Shown piece by piece: positions 23,013 to 31,938 of a stretch of 35,343 nucleotides of DNA (within the stretch, counting starts at the first letter, position 1; each line of letters starts with the position of its first letter). This DNA is from Clostridia bacterium (GTDB lineage: Bacteria; Bacillota; Clostridia; Oscillospirales; Acutalibacteraceae), in the NCBI GenBank assembly GCA_017537245.1, contig JAFYLD010000026.1:1-35343 (forward strand). The letters run 5' to 3'. The notes beneath the pieces were generated by a model that was not told the DNA's origin, ran no database searches, and was given only the letters and a program-made list of their open reading frames with translations. Position numbers and translations under genes: made by a program.

Positions 23013-24103
23013 TATAATTTAGCTTTTAAGAATTTAATGTAGTGGTTCCAGTCCTCGCGAGAGATAAAGTGCCTACCTGCGCGAAGGTGATAACCGATAT
23101 TACCTTCCATCAAGTGGTCGCCGGGTTCGGGGAGTTTGTCGGGAGTTATAAGTCCCTTGCAGCCTAAAAGCTCCCACGCGCTACTTGCGTGAAGGCTTGT
23201 CAAAAACTCTGACTTTGGGTCTGCGCCTTTGTCCTCTACCGCAGAGCCAACGCACATTAGTCTTGGCGCTATAAGTGCTAATAAATGTGCTTGGTCATAG
23301 GGCTTAAAGTCCTCTTTTTCGTCTTTATAATCCTTAAAGTTTTCGCAATACCAGTCCCAAGAACCACATCGCAAAAAGTCGGTTACCCTCTCGCCTTCGC
23401 CGCGCTTTGAGGTTGCGGCGCCACCATAACCCGAGTTATTAGATATAGCGCACCAAAATCTTTCGTCTTGCGCCGCGGTCCAAAGAGCTGTTTTACCAAG
23501 TCTAGAGTGACCGATAACCGCGGTGTGTCTAGCGTCGATATCATCGCGAGTAAGCAAATAATCGAGTGCACGCGAACCGGCATAAGCCCACATACCAATT
23601 TTGCCCCACTCACTTTTGTCCTCGCGCGGATTTTGAACCCCAAACATTTTACCAAGTCCGTCAGAATAATCGCCGCGCAAATTATCGTTTACAACGTCTT
23701 TATAGCACATTACAAAAAGCGCAAAACCCTGGTCGGTAATTTCCTCAACGGGAATATATTTGTCAGGCACGCGGCGAAAAGCGTGGTTCAAAAACACAGG
23801 TGGCTTTTCTACACCGTTTGGAATATACAACTCGGTATAGACTGTAAAATCGCCGCTTGGCGTGTTAAAAGTAAGATTTATATGCTGCTCTGTTACCTTA
23901 CCGGCATAGGCTAGTTTATCTTCAAAAATCACTTCGCCTCTACCATCGCCACAACATTCGGGAGTGTAGCCGTAAGAATACTCTTGCAACAAATTAAGCA
24001 TCTCTTGACGGCGCTCTTGCCAATTTTCCGGCGTTGCGTCGCTGCCGTCATTCATTTTAACAACAGGTAATAAATCACGTTCTTTTAAAATTTCTTTAAG
24101 CAT
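23012..24103 (-). CDS. Alpha/beta hydrolase of the CE15 / acetylxylan-esterase type
   Basis: A 363-residue protein. The nucleophile Ser200 is in IGHSRLGKTALW, followed by DERFWCAISNNSGYGGAA, and His345 in RAGRHFIS; this matches bacterial CE15 glucuronoyl-esterase-like proteins, which cut ester links of glucuronoxylan or related substrates. No signal peptide is present, so it would act on imported sugars. GAGGTGG before its ATG overlaps the TGA of the PAP2 gene, so the two are coupled. The acid residue of the triad is not clear. Substrate is inferred from family only. Confidence 0.85.
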   Translation of the reverse strand: MLKEILKERDLLPVVKMNDGSDATPENWQERRQEMLNLLQEYSYGYTPECCGDGRGEVIFEDKLAYAGKVTEQHINLTFNTPSGDFTVYTELYIPNGVEKPPVFLNHAFRRVPDKYIPVEEITDQGFALFVMCYKDVVNDNLRGDYSDGLGKMFGVQNPREDKSEWGKIGMWAYAGSRALDYLLTRDDIDARHTAVIGHSRLGKTALWTAAQDERFWCAISNNSGYGGAATSKRGEGERVTDFLRCGSWDWYCENFKDYKDEKEDFKPYDQAHLLALIAPRLMCVGSAVEDKGADPKSEFLTSLHASSAWELLGCKGLITPDKLPEPGDHLMEGNIGYHLRAGRHFISREDWNHYIKFLKAKL

Positions 24104-24112
24104 TTTACCACC

Positions 24113-24667
24113 TCAAGCAAGCTTGGATTTTTTATTATCGATTGCCTTATAGATTTTATCAATAATTATAAATGCAACAAAGCCGTTAATAAGACCTAGC
24201 GCCGCGCCTGCCAAAACGTCGGTCGGATAGTGCATATAAAGGTACATTCTCGAAAAACCGATAAGTCCGCCCAACACAAACGCAACTTTACCAAAACGCT
24301 TGTCGCAAAGGAACATTGCCATACCGGCTTCAAAGCAACAACGTGTATGTCCCGACGGGAATGAAAAATCCTTTAGTCTTTCTACTAGCATATTTGGTAC
24401 AATGCTATCGTTTACGGTATATGGACGAGGACGCGCAAACAAGTTTTTGAGTCCCAAATTGCCAACAAGCAAGCCTAAAAGCAACGCAAGACCTAACGTT
24501 ATACCCATTTTGCGAGTTTGCTTAAAACAAATTAGCGCAATTGCAAGCACTATCCAAACTATGCCATCATCGGCAAGACGGGTAAGCAAAACCATCATTT
24601 TGTCCAAAAATCCAAAACGTAGATGTTCTTGTATAAAATCAAGAATTGTAATTTCAAATGCGTTCAT
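24113..24667 (-). CDS. PAP2-family membrane phosphatase
   Basis: A 184-residue protein with about five hydrophobic helices and the complete PAP2 signature: K-x6-RP (KNLFARPRP), PSGH (FSFPSGHTR) and SR-x5-H-x3-D (SRMYLYMHYPTD). Such enzymes dephosphorylate undecaprenyl pyrophosphate or phosphatidic acid; either is possible. It starts 11 bases after the PRTase stop and is coupled to the esterase gene downstream. Confidence 0.92.
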   Translation of the reverse strand: MNAFEITILDFIQEHLRFGFLDKMMVLLTRLADDGIVWIVLAIALICFKQTRKMGITLGLALLLGLLVGNLGLKNLFARPRPYTVNDSIVPNMLVERLKDFSFPSGHTRCCFEAGMAMFLCDKRFGKVAFVLGGLIGFSRMYLYMHYPTDVLAGAALGLINGFVAFIIIDKIYKAIDNKKSKLA

Positions 24668-24677
24668 AAGTTATACC

Positions 24678-25217
24678 TTATTTAAAAAATAATGGGAGTT
24701 TCTCCAAGAAAATAATATCATCACGATCGGCAGCATCGCCCTCGGCCAAAAATGCGCAAGATGCAGCCTCAATACCACCTGCTTGTTTTACAAGTTCGCG
24801 AACTGCGGCAAGTGATTCGCCGGTAGAGATAACGTCGTCGATTATAAGAACACGCTTGCCCTTAATAGCTTCAACTTCGCTCTCGCCAAGATATAGGCGC
24901 TGCTCGTTTTTGGTGGTAATAGATTTTACCGAAACCTCTAAAGGATTTCGCATATAAACCTTTACACCCTTACGAGCAATTACGTAAGGTTTGCCGCTTT
25001 GACGTGACATTTCGTAAGCCATCGGTATGCTCTTTGCCTCTGGGGTAAGAACAACGTCAAACTCGGGAACTTTTTTAAGAAGCTCTGCGCAACCTGCAAC
25101 GGTAAGTTCAACGTCACCAAAGATTATAAATGCCGCTATATCAAGCTTATCGCTTACAGGGAAAAGTTCGAGTTTGCGCTCGAGTCCTGCGATTTTCATA
25201 GTATAAAATTCAGACAT
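24678..25217 (-). CDS. Purine phosphoribosyltransferase (adenine PRTase-like)
   Basis: A 179-residue type I PRTase with intact PRPP loop VLIIDDVISTGES and an upstream flexible segment (PYVIARKGVKVYM) typical of adenine or xanthine PRTases. It would make a purine nucleotide from the base and PRPP (purine salvage). TAGGAGAAT precedes the ATG. Base specificity is not evident from motifs alone. Unlike the PRTase-like protein at 21056, all catalytic acidic residues are kept. Confidence 0.85.
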   Translation of the reverse strand: MSEFYTMKIAGLERKLELFPVSDKLDIAAFIIFGDVELTVAGCAELLKKVPEFDVVLTPEAKSIPMAYEMSRQSGKPYVIARKGVKVYMRNPLEVSVKSITTKNEQRLYLGESEVEAIKGKRVLIIDDVISTGESLAAVRELVKQAGGIEAASCAFLAEGDAADRDDIIFLEKLPLFFK

Positions 25218-25257
25218 AACTATTCTCCTAGAAAAAATTTACTCATTAAGTATGTAT

Positions 25258-25276
25258 GGGCGACCAAAGGCCGCCC
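25258..25276 (-). terminator. Hairpin between the HIT and PRTase genes
   Basis: GGGCGACC-aaa-GGCCGCCC. The stem pairs fully (one wobble) only in the minus-strand RNA, while the T run lies on the plus side. It could be a partial terminator or an mRNA-processing hairpin inside the operon. Confidence 0.4.
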
Positions 25277-25299
25277 GTTTTTACGTTTTATATTTAATA

Positions 25300-25641
25300 T
25301 CAGCCTGGAGGCCACTGTAAATAACGACGAGCCAAAACGTGGAAATGAATATGACCTACTGTTTGACCTGCGTCTTTACCACAGTTTGTAACAACGCGGT
25401 AGCCGTCTTCGAGATTTTCTTGCACTGCGATTTTTGCAATAGCCTCAAAAACTTTCGCGATAAGGTGGCTATTTTGCGCATTGATATCATCAGCAGATGC
25501 GATATGCTCTTTTGGAATAACTATCGCATGAAAAGGAGCTTGTGGGTTGATATCAGAAAAAGCGTAAACGCTTTCGTCCTCATAAATCTTGCTGCTTGGG
25601 ATTTCTCCTGCAGCTATTTTACAAAATAAACAATCAGCCAT
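25300..25641 (-). CDS. HIT-family nucleotide-binding protein (Hint-like)
   Basis: A 113-residue protein of the histidine-triad family. CLFCKIAAGEIPSSKIYED opens the fold and HIHFHVLARR near residue 96 is the HxHxH active site; WPPG ends it, as in Hint proteins. These hydrolyse aminoacyl- or other phosphoramidates of AMP, so the place directly after alaS (one base between stop and start) fits. Cytosolic, about standard length. Confidence 0.95.
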   Translation of the reverse strand: MADCLFCKIAAGEIPSSKIYEDESVYAFSDINPQAPFHAIVIPKEHIASADDINAQNSHLIAKVFEAIAKIAVQENLEDGYRVVTNCGKDAGQTVGHIHFHVLARRYLQWPPG

Positions 25642-25642
25642 C

Positions 25643-28252
25643 TTATTTTACCATTCCTTCAACTATAGAATTTACTGCAGCGAGAGCCTCGTCTGCTTTT
25701 GCAATTTCTTTACCGCCTGCCATAGCGCTATCCGGCTTACCGCCACCGTTACCGCCGGCAAGCCCAGCTACTGCACGAACAATGTTACCTGCGTGTGCGC
25801 CAGCCGCAAGAGCCGCTTTACCAACGCCTGCGCAGAAGGTAAGTTTTTCGCCGTTTACTGCAGCAAGAACTGCAACAGCGTTGTCGTTTTCTGCTTTGAT
25901 GGTGTCAATCATCTTACGAAGCTCGTCAGGAGCAGTGCCATCAAACTTAGCAACAGCTACCTTCACGCCCTTAACGTCGGTAGCGCCTGCAATAAGGTCG
26001 GTAAGCTTGCCTGAAGCGAGTTTTGATTCGAGTGATTCAATCTTCTTTGAATCTTCTTTCATTTGCTTAACGGTAGCCGCAGCCTTTGTTGCAACGTCTT
26101 CAATGTTGCCAACCTTGAGGGTTGCCGCTGTATCGGTAAGCAATGATTTGTAATGATTGATAAGTTTAACAACGTTAAAGCCTGTGTATGCTTCAATTCG
26201 ACGAGTACCTGCAGCAATACCGCTTTCACTGATTATTCTAAATAGACCAATCTTGCCTGTGTTATCAACGTGGGTACCACCGCAAAGTTCGGTAGAGAAA
26301 TCGCCTGCTTTTACTACGCGAACGATATCGCCGTATTTTTCGCCAAACAAAGCCATAGCGCCAAGTGCGCGAGCCTCGTCGATTGGCATTTCGCGGTTAT
26401 CTACAACCGTACCGTCAAGAATAGCAGTGTTTACAAGATTTTCTACCTTTTCGATTTCTTCAGCAGTTAGGGCTGAGAAGTGAGTAAAGTCAAAACGAAC
26501 TGCATTTTCGTTTACAAGCTGACCAGCCTGTTCAACGTGGGTGCCAAGCACCTGACGGAGCGCTGCTTGTAAAAGGTGCGCCGCAGTATGATTACGGCGA
26601 ATTGCCTCGCGACGAGCAACGTCAATTTTTGCATTTACTTTATCGCCAACAGAAATAGTAGCGTTTGCAGTACCAATATGTGTAAAGATACCGTCAACTG
26701 TCTTTTTGGTGTCAACTACAACAAAGTCACCAATAACACCCGTATCACCAACCTGACCGCCGCTTTCTGCGTAGAAAACAGTTTTGTCAAGAACGATTAT
26801 TGCCTTTTGAGCAGCATTTACGCTAGATACGTGTTCACCTTCCACAACGATATCAACTATTGTAGCTTCGCACTCGTTAGCGGTGTAACCCAAAAATTTG
26901 GTAGCGGCAACATCATCAAAGTTGATGCCGTCACTGCTCCAGCTTTCGCCGTCGCTTGCCTTTCTAGCGTTACGAGCCTTTTCGCGTTGTTGTTGCATAA
27001 GAGCGTTAAAGCCGTCTTCATCAACGGTCATACCCTTTTCTGCCAAAATGTCGCGTGTAAGGTCTAGTGGGAAACCATAGGTATCATAAAGGCGGAATGC
27101 GTCTTCACCAGAAAGTGTGCCGCCGTTTGCAGTCAAGTCGTTTAAAATATTAAGACCTTGGTCAATAGTCTTTGAGAAACTTGCTTCTTCGTTTGCAATA
27201 ACTTTTTTAATAAGTTCTTGCTTATCGATAAGTTCAGGATAACCTGATGCGTTTTCTTTAATAACAGCCTCTACCATCTCTACTAGGAAAGCACGATCGA
27301 TGCCGATAAGACGTCCGTGACGAGCAGCGCGACGAATAAGACGGCGAAGAACGTAACCACGACCTTCGTTAGAAGGGATAATGCCATCGCTTATCATAAA
27401 GGTTGATGCACGAGCGTGGTCGGTTATAGCACGGATAGAGATATCTACCTTTTTGTCTGCGCCATAGGTCTTGCCGGAAATCTCGCAAACCTTATCAAGA
27501 ATATTACGAATTGTATCAACCTCGAACATATTGTCAACGCTCTGCATTACGCATGCCAATCGCTCAAGACCCATACCTGTATCAATGTTTTTGTGTTCAA
27601 GCTCGGTATAGGTGCCGTCACCCATGTTGTTAAACTGGGTGAAAACGTTGTTCCAAATTTCCATATATCTGTCGCATTCGCAACCTGGCTTACAGTCAGG
27701 GCTACCGCAACCGTACTTTTCACCACGGTCAAAGTAGATTTCGCTACAAGGGCCACAAGGACCTGTACCGTGCTCCCAGAAGTTATCAGCCTTGCCTAGC
27801 TTTACAATGTGCTCTTCAGGCACACCGATAACGTCACGCCAAATAGCGTAAGCCTCGTCATCCTCTTCGTAAACAGACGGCCAAAGCAAATCAGCAGGAA
27901 TTTCAAGATCTTTTATTAAAAACTCCCAAGCCCACGGAATAGCTTCGTGCTTGAAGTAGTCGCCAAAAGAGAAGTTACCAAGCATTTCAAAATAAGTACC
28001 GTGACGAGCGGTAATACCAACGCGCTCAAGGTCAGGTGTACGAATACATTTTTGACAGGTTGTGACACGGCTGCGTGGTGGTGTTACCTCGCCTGTAAAA
28101 TACTTTTTCATAGGCGCCATACCCGAGTTAATTAGCAACAAAGACTTATCGTTATTTGGCACCAAAGAGAAGCTGCCAAGACGCAAGTGACCCTTTGATT
28201 CAAAGAAAGATAAGTATCTTTCTCTAAGTTCGTTAAGTGACATCCATTTCAT
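25643..28252 (-). CDS. alaS: Alanyl-tRNA synthetase
   Basis: An 869-residue class II synthetase charging tRNA-Ala. The aminoacylation domain starts with LRERYLSFFESKGH and includes LLLINSGMAPMKKYF; the editing domain has HTAAHLL and CGGTHVDNTG; the C-terminal DHHA1/C-Ala part follows. Start at 28252 is chosen because AAGGAAG lies just upstream; an in-frame upstream ATG at 28288 lies between promoter and this site. The leader is short, without a T-box. First gene of a five-gene minus-strand cluster. Confidence 0.97.
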   Translation of the reverse strand: MKWMSLNELRERYLSFFESKGHLRLGSFSLVPNNDKSLLLINSGMAPMKKYFTGEVTPPRSRVTTCQKCIRTPDLERVGITARHGTYFEMLGNFSFGDYFKHEAIPWAWEFLIKDLEIPADLLWPSVYEEDDEAYAIWRDVIGVPEEHIVKLGKADNFWEHGTGPCGPCSEIYFDRGEKYGCGSPDCKPGCECDRYMEIWNNVFTQFNNMGDGTYTELEHKNIDTGMGLERLACVMQSVDNMFEVDTIRNILDKVCEISGKTYGADKKVDISIRAITDHARASTFMISDGIIPSNEGRGYVLRRLIRRAARHGRLIGIDRAFLVEMVEAVIKENASGYPELIDKQELIKKVIANEEASFSKTIDQGLNILNDLTANGGTLSGEDAFRLYDTYGFPLDLTRDILAEKGMTVDEDGFNALMQQQREKARNARKASDGESWSSDGINFDDVAATKFLGYTANECEATIVDIVVEGEHVSSVNAAQKAIIVLDKTVFYAESGGQVGDTGVIGDFVVVDTKKTVDGIFTHIGTANATISVGDKVNAKIDVARREAIRRNHTAAHLLQAALRQVLGTHVEQAGQLVNENAVRFDFTHFSALTAEEIEKVENLVNTAILDGTVVDNREMPIDEARALGAMALFGEKYGDIVRVVKAGDFSTELCGGTHVDNTGKIGLFRIISESGIAAGTRRIEAYTGFNVVKLINHYKSLLTDTAATLKVGNIEDVATKAAATVKQMKEDSKKIESLESKLASGKLTDLIAGATDVKGVKVAVAKFDGTAPDELRKMIDTIKAENDNAVAVLAAVNGEKLTFCAGVGKAALAAGAHAGNIVRAVAGLAGGNGGGKPDSAMAGGKEIAKADEALAAVNSIVEGMVK

Positions 28253-28292
28253 AATTATTACTTCCTTAAAATTAAGATAAACATACACGATA

Positions 28293-28321
28293 ATTATATA
28301 CCTCTAGTGGTATTTTGTCAA
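28293..28321 (-). promoter_or_regulatory. Perfect consensus promoter of alaS
   Basis: On the minus strand TTGACA (28316-28321), 17-base spacer, TATAAT (28293-28298). The distance to the alaS start leaves a leader of about 35 bases. Confidence 0.9.
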
Positions 28322-28332
28322 TATTTGAAGAG

Positions 28333-28364
28333 GTAAAAATCGGCGTTAAATCTAACGCCGATTT
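28333..28364 (-). terminator. Terminator after the isochorismatase gene
   Basis: AAATCGGCGTTA / TAACGCCGATTT, 12-bp perfect stem, loop of four bases, followed by a T run on the minus strand. It stands just upstream of the alaS promoter. Confidence 0.9.
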
Positions 28365-28368
28365 AAGG

Positions 28369-28893
28369 TTATATCACGTTTATTTGACAACAACGCATTG
28401 TATCAAGCGCTGCATTATGCGTTTGTATAGATACGCCCGCACAACAAGACGAATCAACAAAAATTTCCGCATCCAACAAATTGGCTTTTAAGAGCAACGC
28501 GTTAGACACAACGCAAATATCGGTACATAAACCAATAAGCGTTATTTTTGCTTTTTCGCTACCTATACGTTCCTTCACAAGCTCTGGCAAAGCAGTCGAA
28601 CCAAAGGTAAGTTTTTCTACCGCAGTATATTCTTTTTGACTTAATGCATCGGCAATTTTAGGACTAAGTTCCCAACCAACCGTACCCTTTATACAGTGAG
28701 GTACAGGCAGTTTTTTACCCTCGAGAGTGTCCATATAATTATCATAATGCGTGTCATAAGTCACAAATATATCACCGTCAAAATTCTTGATTTTGTTTGC
28801 GGCATTGTCAACTATCGCGAGCGCCTCTGCGCTACCTAAACTTCCGTCAACAAAATCGTTTTGAATATCGACTACAATTAGAATTTTCTTCAT
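28369..28893 (-). CDS. Isochorismatase-family hydrolase (nicotinamidase-like)
   Basis: A 174-residue cysteine hydrolase. VVDIQNDFVDGS gives the catalytic Asp, KLTFGSTAL the Lys region, and GLCTDICVVSNAL the nucleophile Cys, as in nicotinamidases and isochorismatases. The short length and YDTHYDNYMDT (metal site DxHxxN-like) favour a PncA-like enzyme converting nicotinamide to nicotinate, but related amidases cannot be excluded. Start at 28893 has GAGGTG in front; an upstream in-frame start lies at the -10 box and is rejected. Confidence 0.85.
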   Translation of the reverse strand: MKKILIVVDIQNDFVDGSLGSAEALAIVDNAANKIKNFDGDIFVTYDTHYDNYMDTLEGKKLPVPHCIKGTVGWELSPKIADALSQKEYTAVEKLTFGSTALPELVKERIGSEKAKITLIGLCTDICVVSNALLLKANLLDAEIFVDSSCCAGVSIQTHNAALDTMRCCQINVI

Positions 28894-28912
28894 AATAACA
28901 CCTCTTGGATTT

Positions 28913-28941
28913 ATTATACCCTTACACGCATTATCTTTCAA
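28913..28941 (-). promoter_or_regulatory. Promoter of the isochorismatase gene
   Basis: On the minus strand TTGAAA (28936-28941), 17-base spacer, TATAAT (28913-28918). Confidence 0.85.
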
Positions 28942-28955
28942 CTGTAACTTTTTTC

Positions 28956-28984
28956 GTGACTTTTGTCTCGTTTTGTGGTATAAT
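28956..28984 (+). promoter_or_regulatory. Promoter of the PlsC-like gene
   Basis: GTGACT (28956-28961), 17 bases, TATAAT (28979-28984) with TGG in front, so an extended -10 box compensates for a weaker -35. Divergent to the isochorismatase promoter. Confidence 0.75.
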
Positions 28985-29013
28985 ACTTAAGATATCGTAT
29001 AAAGGGGACTTTT

Positions 29014-30285
29014 ATGGAAGTTAATTACAAAAACAAAAAAAGCTACAACACTGCAAAATATCCTATCAGACAACCTAGATTTTTTACATGGCTTATTTGG
29101 CTTTTAAGCAAGATTATGCTTACTGGCAAAAATTACAAAATAGAAAAAATTAATACCGAGAATCTAAAGCCACCATATATTTTGCTTAGCAATCATCTAT
29201 ACTTTGTGGATTTTGAGCTAGCGGCGCTCGCTACTTACCCACACAGAATAAACAACGTTGTTTCAATAGACGGTTATTATCGCAGACCGTGGCTTATGGT
29301 GCTTATCGGCGCTATTTGTAAACGCAAGTTCACAAACGATTTACACCTTGTAAAATCGATTCGCCGCGTGCTACAAAAGGGCGACGTTTTTTGTATGTAC
29401 CCCGAGGCTCGTTATAGTCCCGACGGCACTACCGCTATACTACCGGAATCTATTGGTAAACTTATCAAAATGAACAAGGTGCCCGTAGCGTGTATGCTAC
29501 ACCGCGGCAACCACCTGCGCACACCGTTTTGGAATTTTAGAAAACCACGCAAGGTGCCGCTACACACCACCTTTACACAAATTCTTACTGCCGAGCAAGT
29601 AGCCGAGCTTTCGATTGATGAAATTAACAAAATTGTTCGCGAAGCGCTCGATTACGACGAATACCGCTACCAAAAAGAAAACGGCATCAAGATTACCGAA
29701 CCTTTCCGCGCAGAAGGACTACACAAAATACTTTACCAATGTCCTGCTTGTAAAACCGAGCACAAAATGGCGTCTAAGGGTGCAGAAATCTTTTGCGAAG
29801 AATGCGGCAAACGTTGGACACTTTTAGAAGACGGAAATCTTAAGGCCAATGAGGGCGAAACGGAATTTAGTCATATTCCAGACTGGTTCGCGTGGGAGCG
29901 TACCGAAGTACGCAAACAGGTCGAAAACGGCACTTATCATTTTGAAGATACCGTTGACGTTTTCTCGCTACCTCGTTGTTGGCGATATTTCCACCTAGGC
30001 GATGCAAAGCTTACTCACGATATTAACGACGGTTTTACACTTACCGGTCACTATCGCGGCAAGGATTATAAAATTGAACGCAAGCCGCTCGGTCAAATAG
30101 GATTACACGTAGAGTATGATTACTGCTACTTAAAACCGTTTGACTGTATTGATATATCTACCGACAAAGACTCGTTTTATTGCTACCCAACAAAGCAAAA
30201 CGTGGTAACAAAATTAAGCTTTGCTACCGAAGAAATTTATCGCCTCAAGTCACTCGAAGCAAAGCGTGAAAAAGAAAAAACTTAA
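29014..30285 (+). CDS. PlsC-like acyltransferase with internal zinc ribbon
   Basis: A 423-residue protein. The N-terminal half is a 1-acylglycerol-phosphate acyltransferase domain with the HX4D motif (His61, Asp66 in NHLYFVD) and YPEARYSPDG (Glu131, Arg133) for the phosphate. A zinc ribbon follows (Cys243/246 and Cys261/264), then a C-terminal beta-rich domain (about 280-423) with WFAWERTEVRKQV. Simple PlsC enzymes are about 200-250 residues, so this is an extended member. It may transfer acyl groups to a lipid or another acceptor; the acceptor is not predictable. AAAGGGG precedes the start. Confidence 0.85.
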   Translation: MEVNYKNKKSYNTAKYPIRQPRFFTWLIWLLSKIMLTGKNYKIEKINTENLKPPYILLSNHLYFVDFELAALATYPHRINNVVSIDGYYRRPWLMVLIGAICKRKFTNDLHLVKSIRRVLQKGDVFCMYPEARYSPDGTTAILPESIGKLIKMNKVPVACMLHRGNHLRTPFWNFRKPRKVPLHTTFTQILTAEQVAELSIDEINKIVREALDYDEYRYQKENGIKITEPFRAEGLHKILYQCPACKTEHKMASKGAEIFCEECGKRWTLLEDGNLKANEGETEFSHIPDWFAWERTEVRKQVENGTYHFEDTVDVFSLPRCWRYFHLGDAKLTHDINDGFTLTGHYRGKDYKIERKPLGQIGLHVEYDYCYLKPFDCIDISTDKDSFYCYPTKQNVVTKLSFATEEIYRLKSLEAKREKEKT

Positions 30286-30292
30286 ATTTATT

Positions 30293-30329
30293 AAAAGCCT
30301 TTACCAGATGGTAATGGCTTTTATTTTTT
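30293..30329 (+). terminator. Terminator after the PlsC-like gene
   Basis: AAAAGCC-TTTACC / GGTAAT-GGCTTTT with one internal mismatch, loop AGAT, then ATT-rich tail with T6. Confidence 0.8.
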
Positions 30330-30351
30330 GAACAAATTATTAAAATTTCAC

Positions 30352-30380
30352 TTGCAAGAAACAATATATTTTGATATACT
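30352..30380 (+). promoter_or_regulatory. Promoter of the DUF1846 gene
   Basis: TTGCAA (30352-30357), 17-base spacer, TATACT (30375-30380). Confidence 0.75.
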
Positions 30381-30419
30381 AATTGTGTATTTGATTTTTC
30401 CTTTTGAGGAGGTTTTTTT

Positions 30420-31904
30420 GTGGCAAAAATCGGCTTTGATAACGATAGATATATCGCGCTTCAGTCCCAAAACATACGCGACCGCATTGATATGTTTGGC
30501 GGCAAACTTTATATGGAGTTTGGCGGCAAACTCTTTGATGATTTTCACGCGTCACGCGTATTGCCGGGTTTTCGCCCCGACTCAAAGGTAAAAATGCTCC
30601 TCGAACTTAAAGATGAGGCAGAAATCGTTATCGTAATTAACGCCGACGCCATCGAAAAGAACAAGCGCCGCGGCGACCTTGGTATAACCTACGACCTTGA
30701 TACACTCCGCCTTATAGACGCGTTCCGCGATATTGGGCTATTTGTTGGCAGCGTTGTTATCACATGCTTTACAGGTCAACCTCTTGCTATCGCTTTTGAA
30801 AACCGACTAAAAGCGCTTGGTATTAAGACCTATCGCCACTACCCTATCAAAGATTATCCTGCCGATATTCCGCTTATCGTTAGCGATGACGGTTTTGGTA
30901 AAAACGATTATATCGAAACCTCTCGCCACTTGGTTGTAATTACTGCTCCGGGTCCCGGTAGCGGCAAAATGGCAGTTTGCCTTTCACAACTTTATCAAGA
31001 CCACAAGCGCGATATTAAAGCAGGCTACGCGAAGTTTGAGACGTTCCCTATCTGGAACATTCCGCTCAAACACCCTGTAAACGTGGCTTACGAAGCGGCA
31101 ACAGCCGACCTTAGCGACGTTAATATGATCGACCCGTTCCACCTAGAAGCTTATGGTCAAACTACCGTAAACTATAACCGCGACGTTGAAATTTTCCCGG
31201 TTCTTAATGCCATTATGCAAAGAATCTTGGGCGAGTCACCATATAAGAGCCCTACCGATATGGGTGTTAATATGGCGGGTTGCGCTATTAGTGACGACCG
31301 CAACGTTTGCGACGCCGCAAAGCAAGAGATTATTCGTCGTTATTATGGCGCCGCTTGCAACGTGCGTCAAGGACTTGGTGAAAAGAGCGAAGTTACAAAG
31401 ATTGAGCTACTTATGAGCCAACTTGGTATTTCTATTAAAGATAGACCGGTTGTAGCGGCAGCTCTCGACAAAGCAGAGCTTACAGGAAATCCCGCTGCCG
31501 CAATCGAGCTACCCGACGGCAAGATTATTACCGGCAAAACTTCTTCCCTTTTGGGTGCAAGTTCGGCAATGCTACTAAACGTTTTAAAAGAACTAGGTGG
31601 CATTTCAGACGACGTATTGCTACTTTCTCCTAGCGTTATCGAGCCTATTCAAAATATGAAAACGTCAGTTCTTGGCAACCATAACCCAAGAATGCACATT
31701 GACGAAATTTTGATAGCGCTATCTATTTGCGCCGCAACCGACGAAAAAGCAAAAATTGCGCTCGACCAAATAGACAAACTAAAGGGACTCGAGGTTCACT
31801 CAAGCGTTATTTTATCACGTGTTGACGAACAAACCTTTAAAAAGCTTGGCGTAAATCTAACCTGCGAGCCAAAATACCAAACCAAAAAATTATATCACGC
31901 ATAA
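30420..31904 (+). CDS. DUF1846 family protein
   Basis: A 494-residue protein of the conserved DUF1846 family, recognised by its start KIGFDNDRYIALQSQNIRDR, GGKLYMEFGGKLFDDFHASR, ITAPGPGSGKMAVCLSQLY and the TDMGVNMAG segment. The PGPGSGK stretch resembles a nucleotide-binding loop, and a Rossmann-like N-terminal half is likely. Function is not established. Start is GTG, supported by GAGGAGG at 30406-30412. Single-gene unit with its own promoter and terminator. Length is standard for the family. Confidence 0.95.
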   Translation: MAKIGFDNDRYIALQSQNIRDRIDMFGGKLYMEFGGKLFDDFHASRVLPGFRPDSKVKMLLELKDEAEIVIVINADAIEKNKRRGDLGITYDLDTLRLIDAFRDIGLFVGSVVITCFTGQPLAIAFENRLKALGIKTYRHYPIKDYPADIPLIVSDDGFGKNDYIETSRHLVVITAPGPGSGKMAVCLSQLYQDHKRDIKAGYAKFETFPIWNIPLKHPVNVAYEAATADLSDVNMIDPFHLEAYGQTTVNYNRDVEIFPVLNAIMQRILGESPYKSPTDMGVNMAGCAISDDRNVCDAAKQEIIRRYYGAACNVRQGLGEKSEVTKIELLMSQLGISIKDRPVVAAALDKAELTGNPAAAIELPDGKIITGKTSSLLGASSAMLLNVLKELGGISDDVLLLSPSVIEPIQNMKTSVLGNHNPRMHIDEILIALSICAATDEKAKIALDQIDKLKGLEVHSSVILSRVDEQTFKKLGVNLTCEPKYQTKKLYHA

Positions 31905-31908
31905 AATT

Positions 31909-31938
31909 AACGAGGCACGTTATCGTGCCTCGTTTTTC
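31909..31938. terminator. Terminator between convergent DUF1846 and AGT-like genes
   Basis: AACGAGGCACG / CGTGCCTCGTT, 11-bp perfect stem with loop TTAT, followed by T5 on the plus strand. The stop codon of the minus-strand gene lies in the loop. Confidence 0.88.

Noticed and set aside
25589-27799. Plus-strand open frames opposite alaS
   Set aside because: Antisense shadows of a clear alaS gene without promoters or recognisable motifs.
28253-28292. T-box riboswitch before alaS
   Set aside because: The leader between the promoter and the start is only about 40 bases, too short for a T-box.
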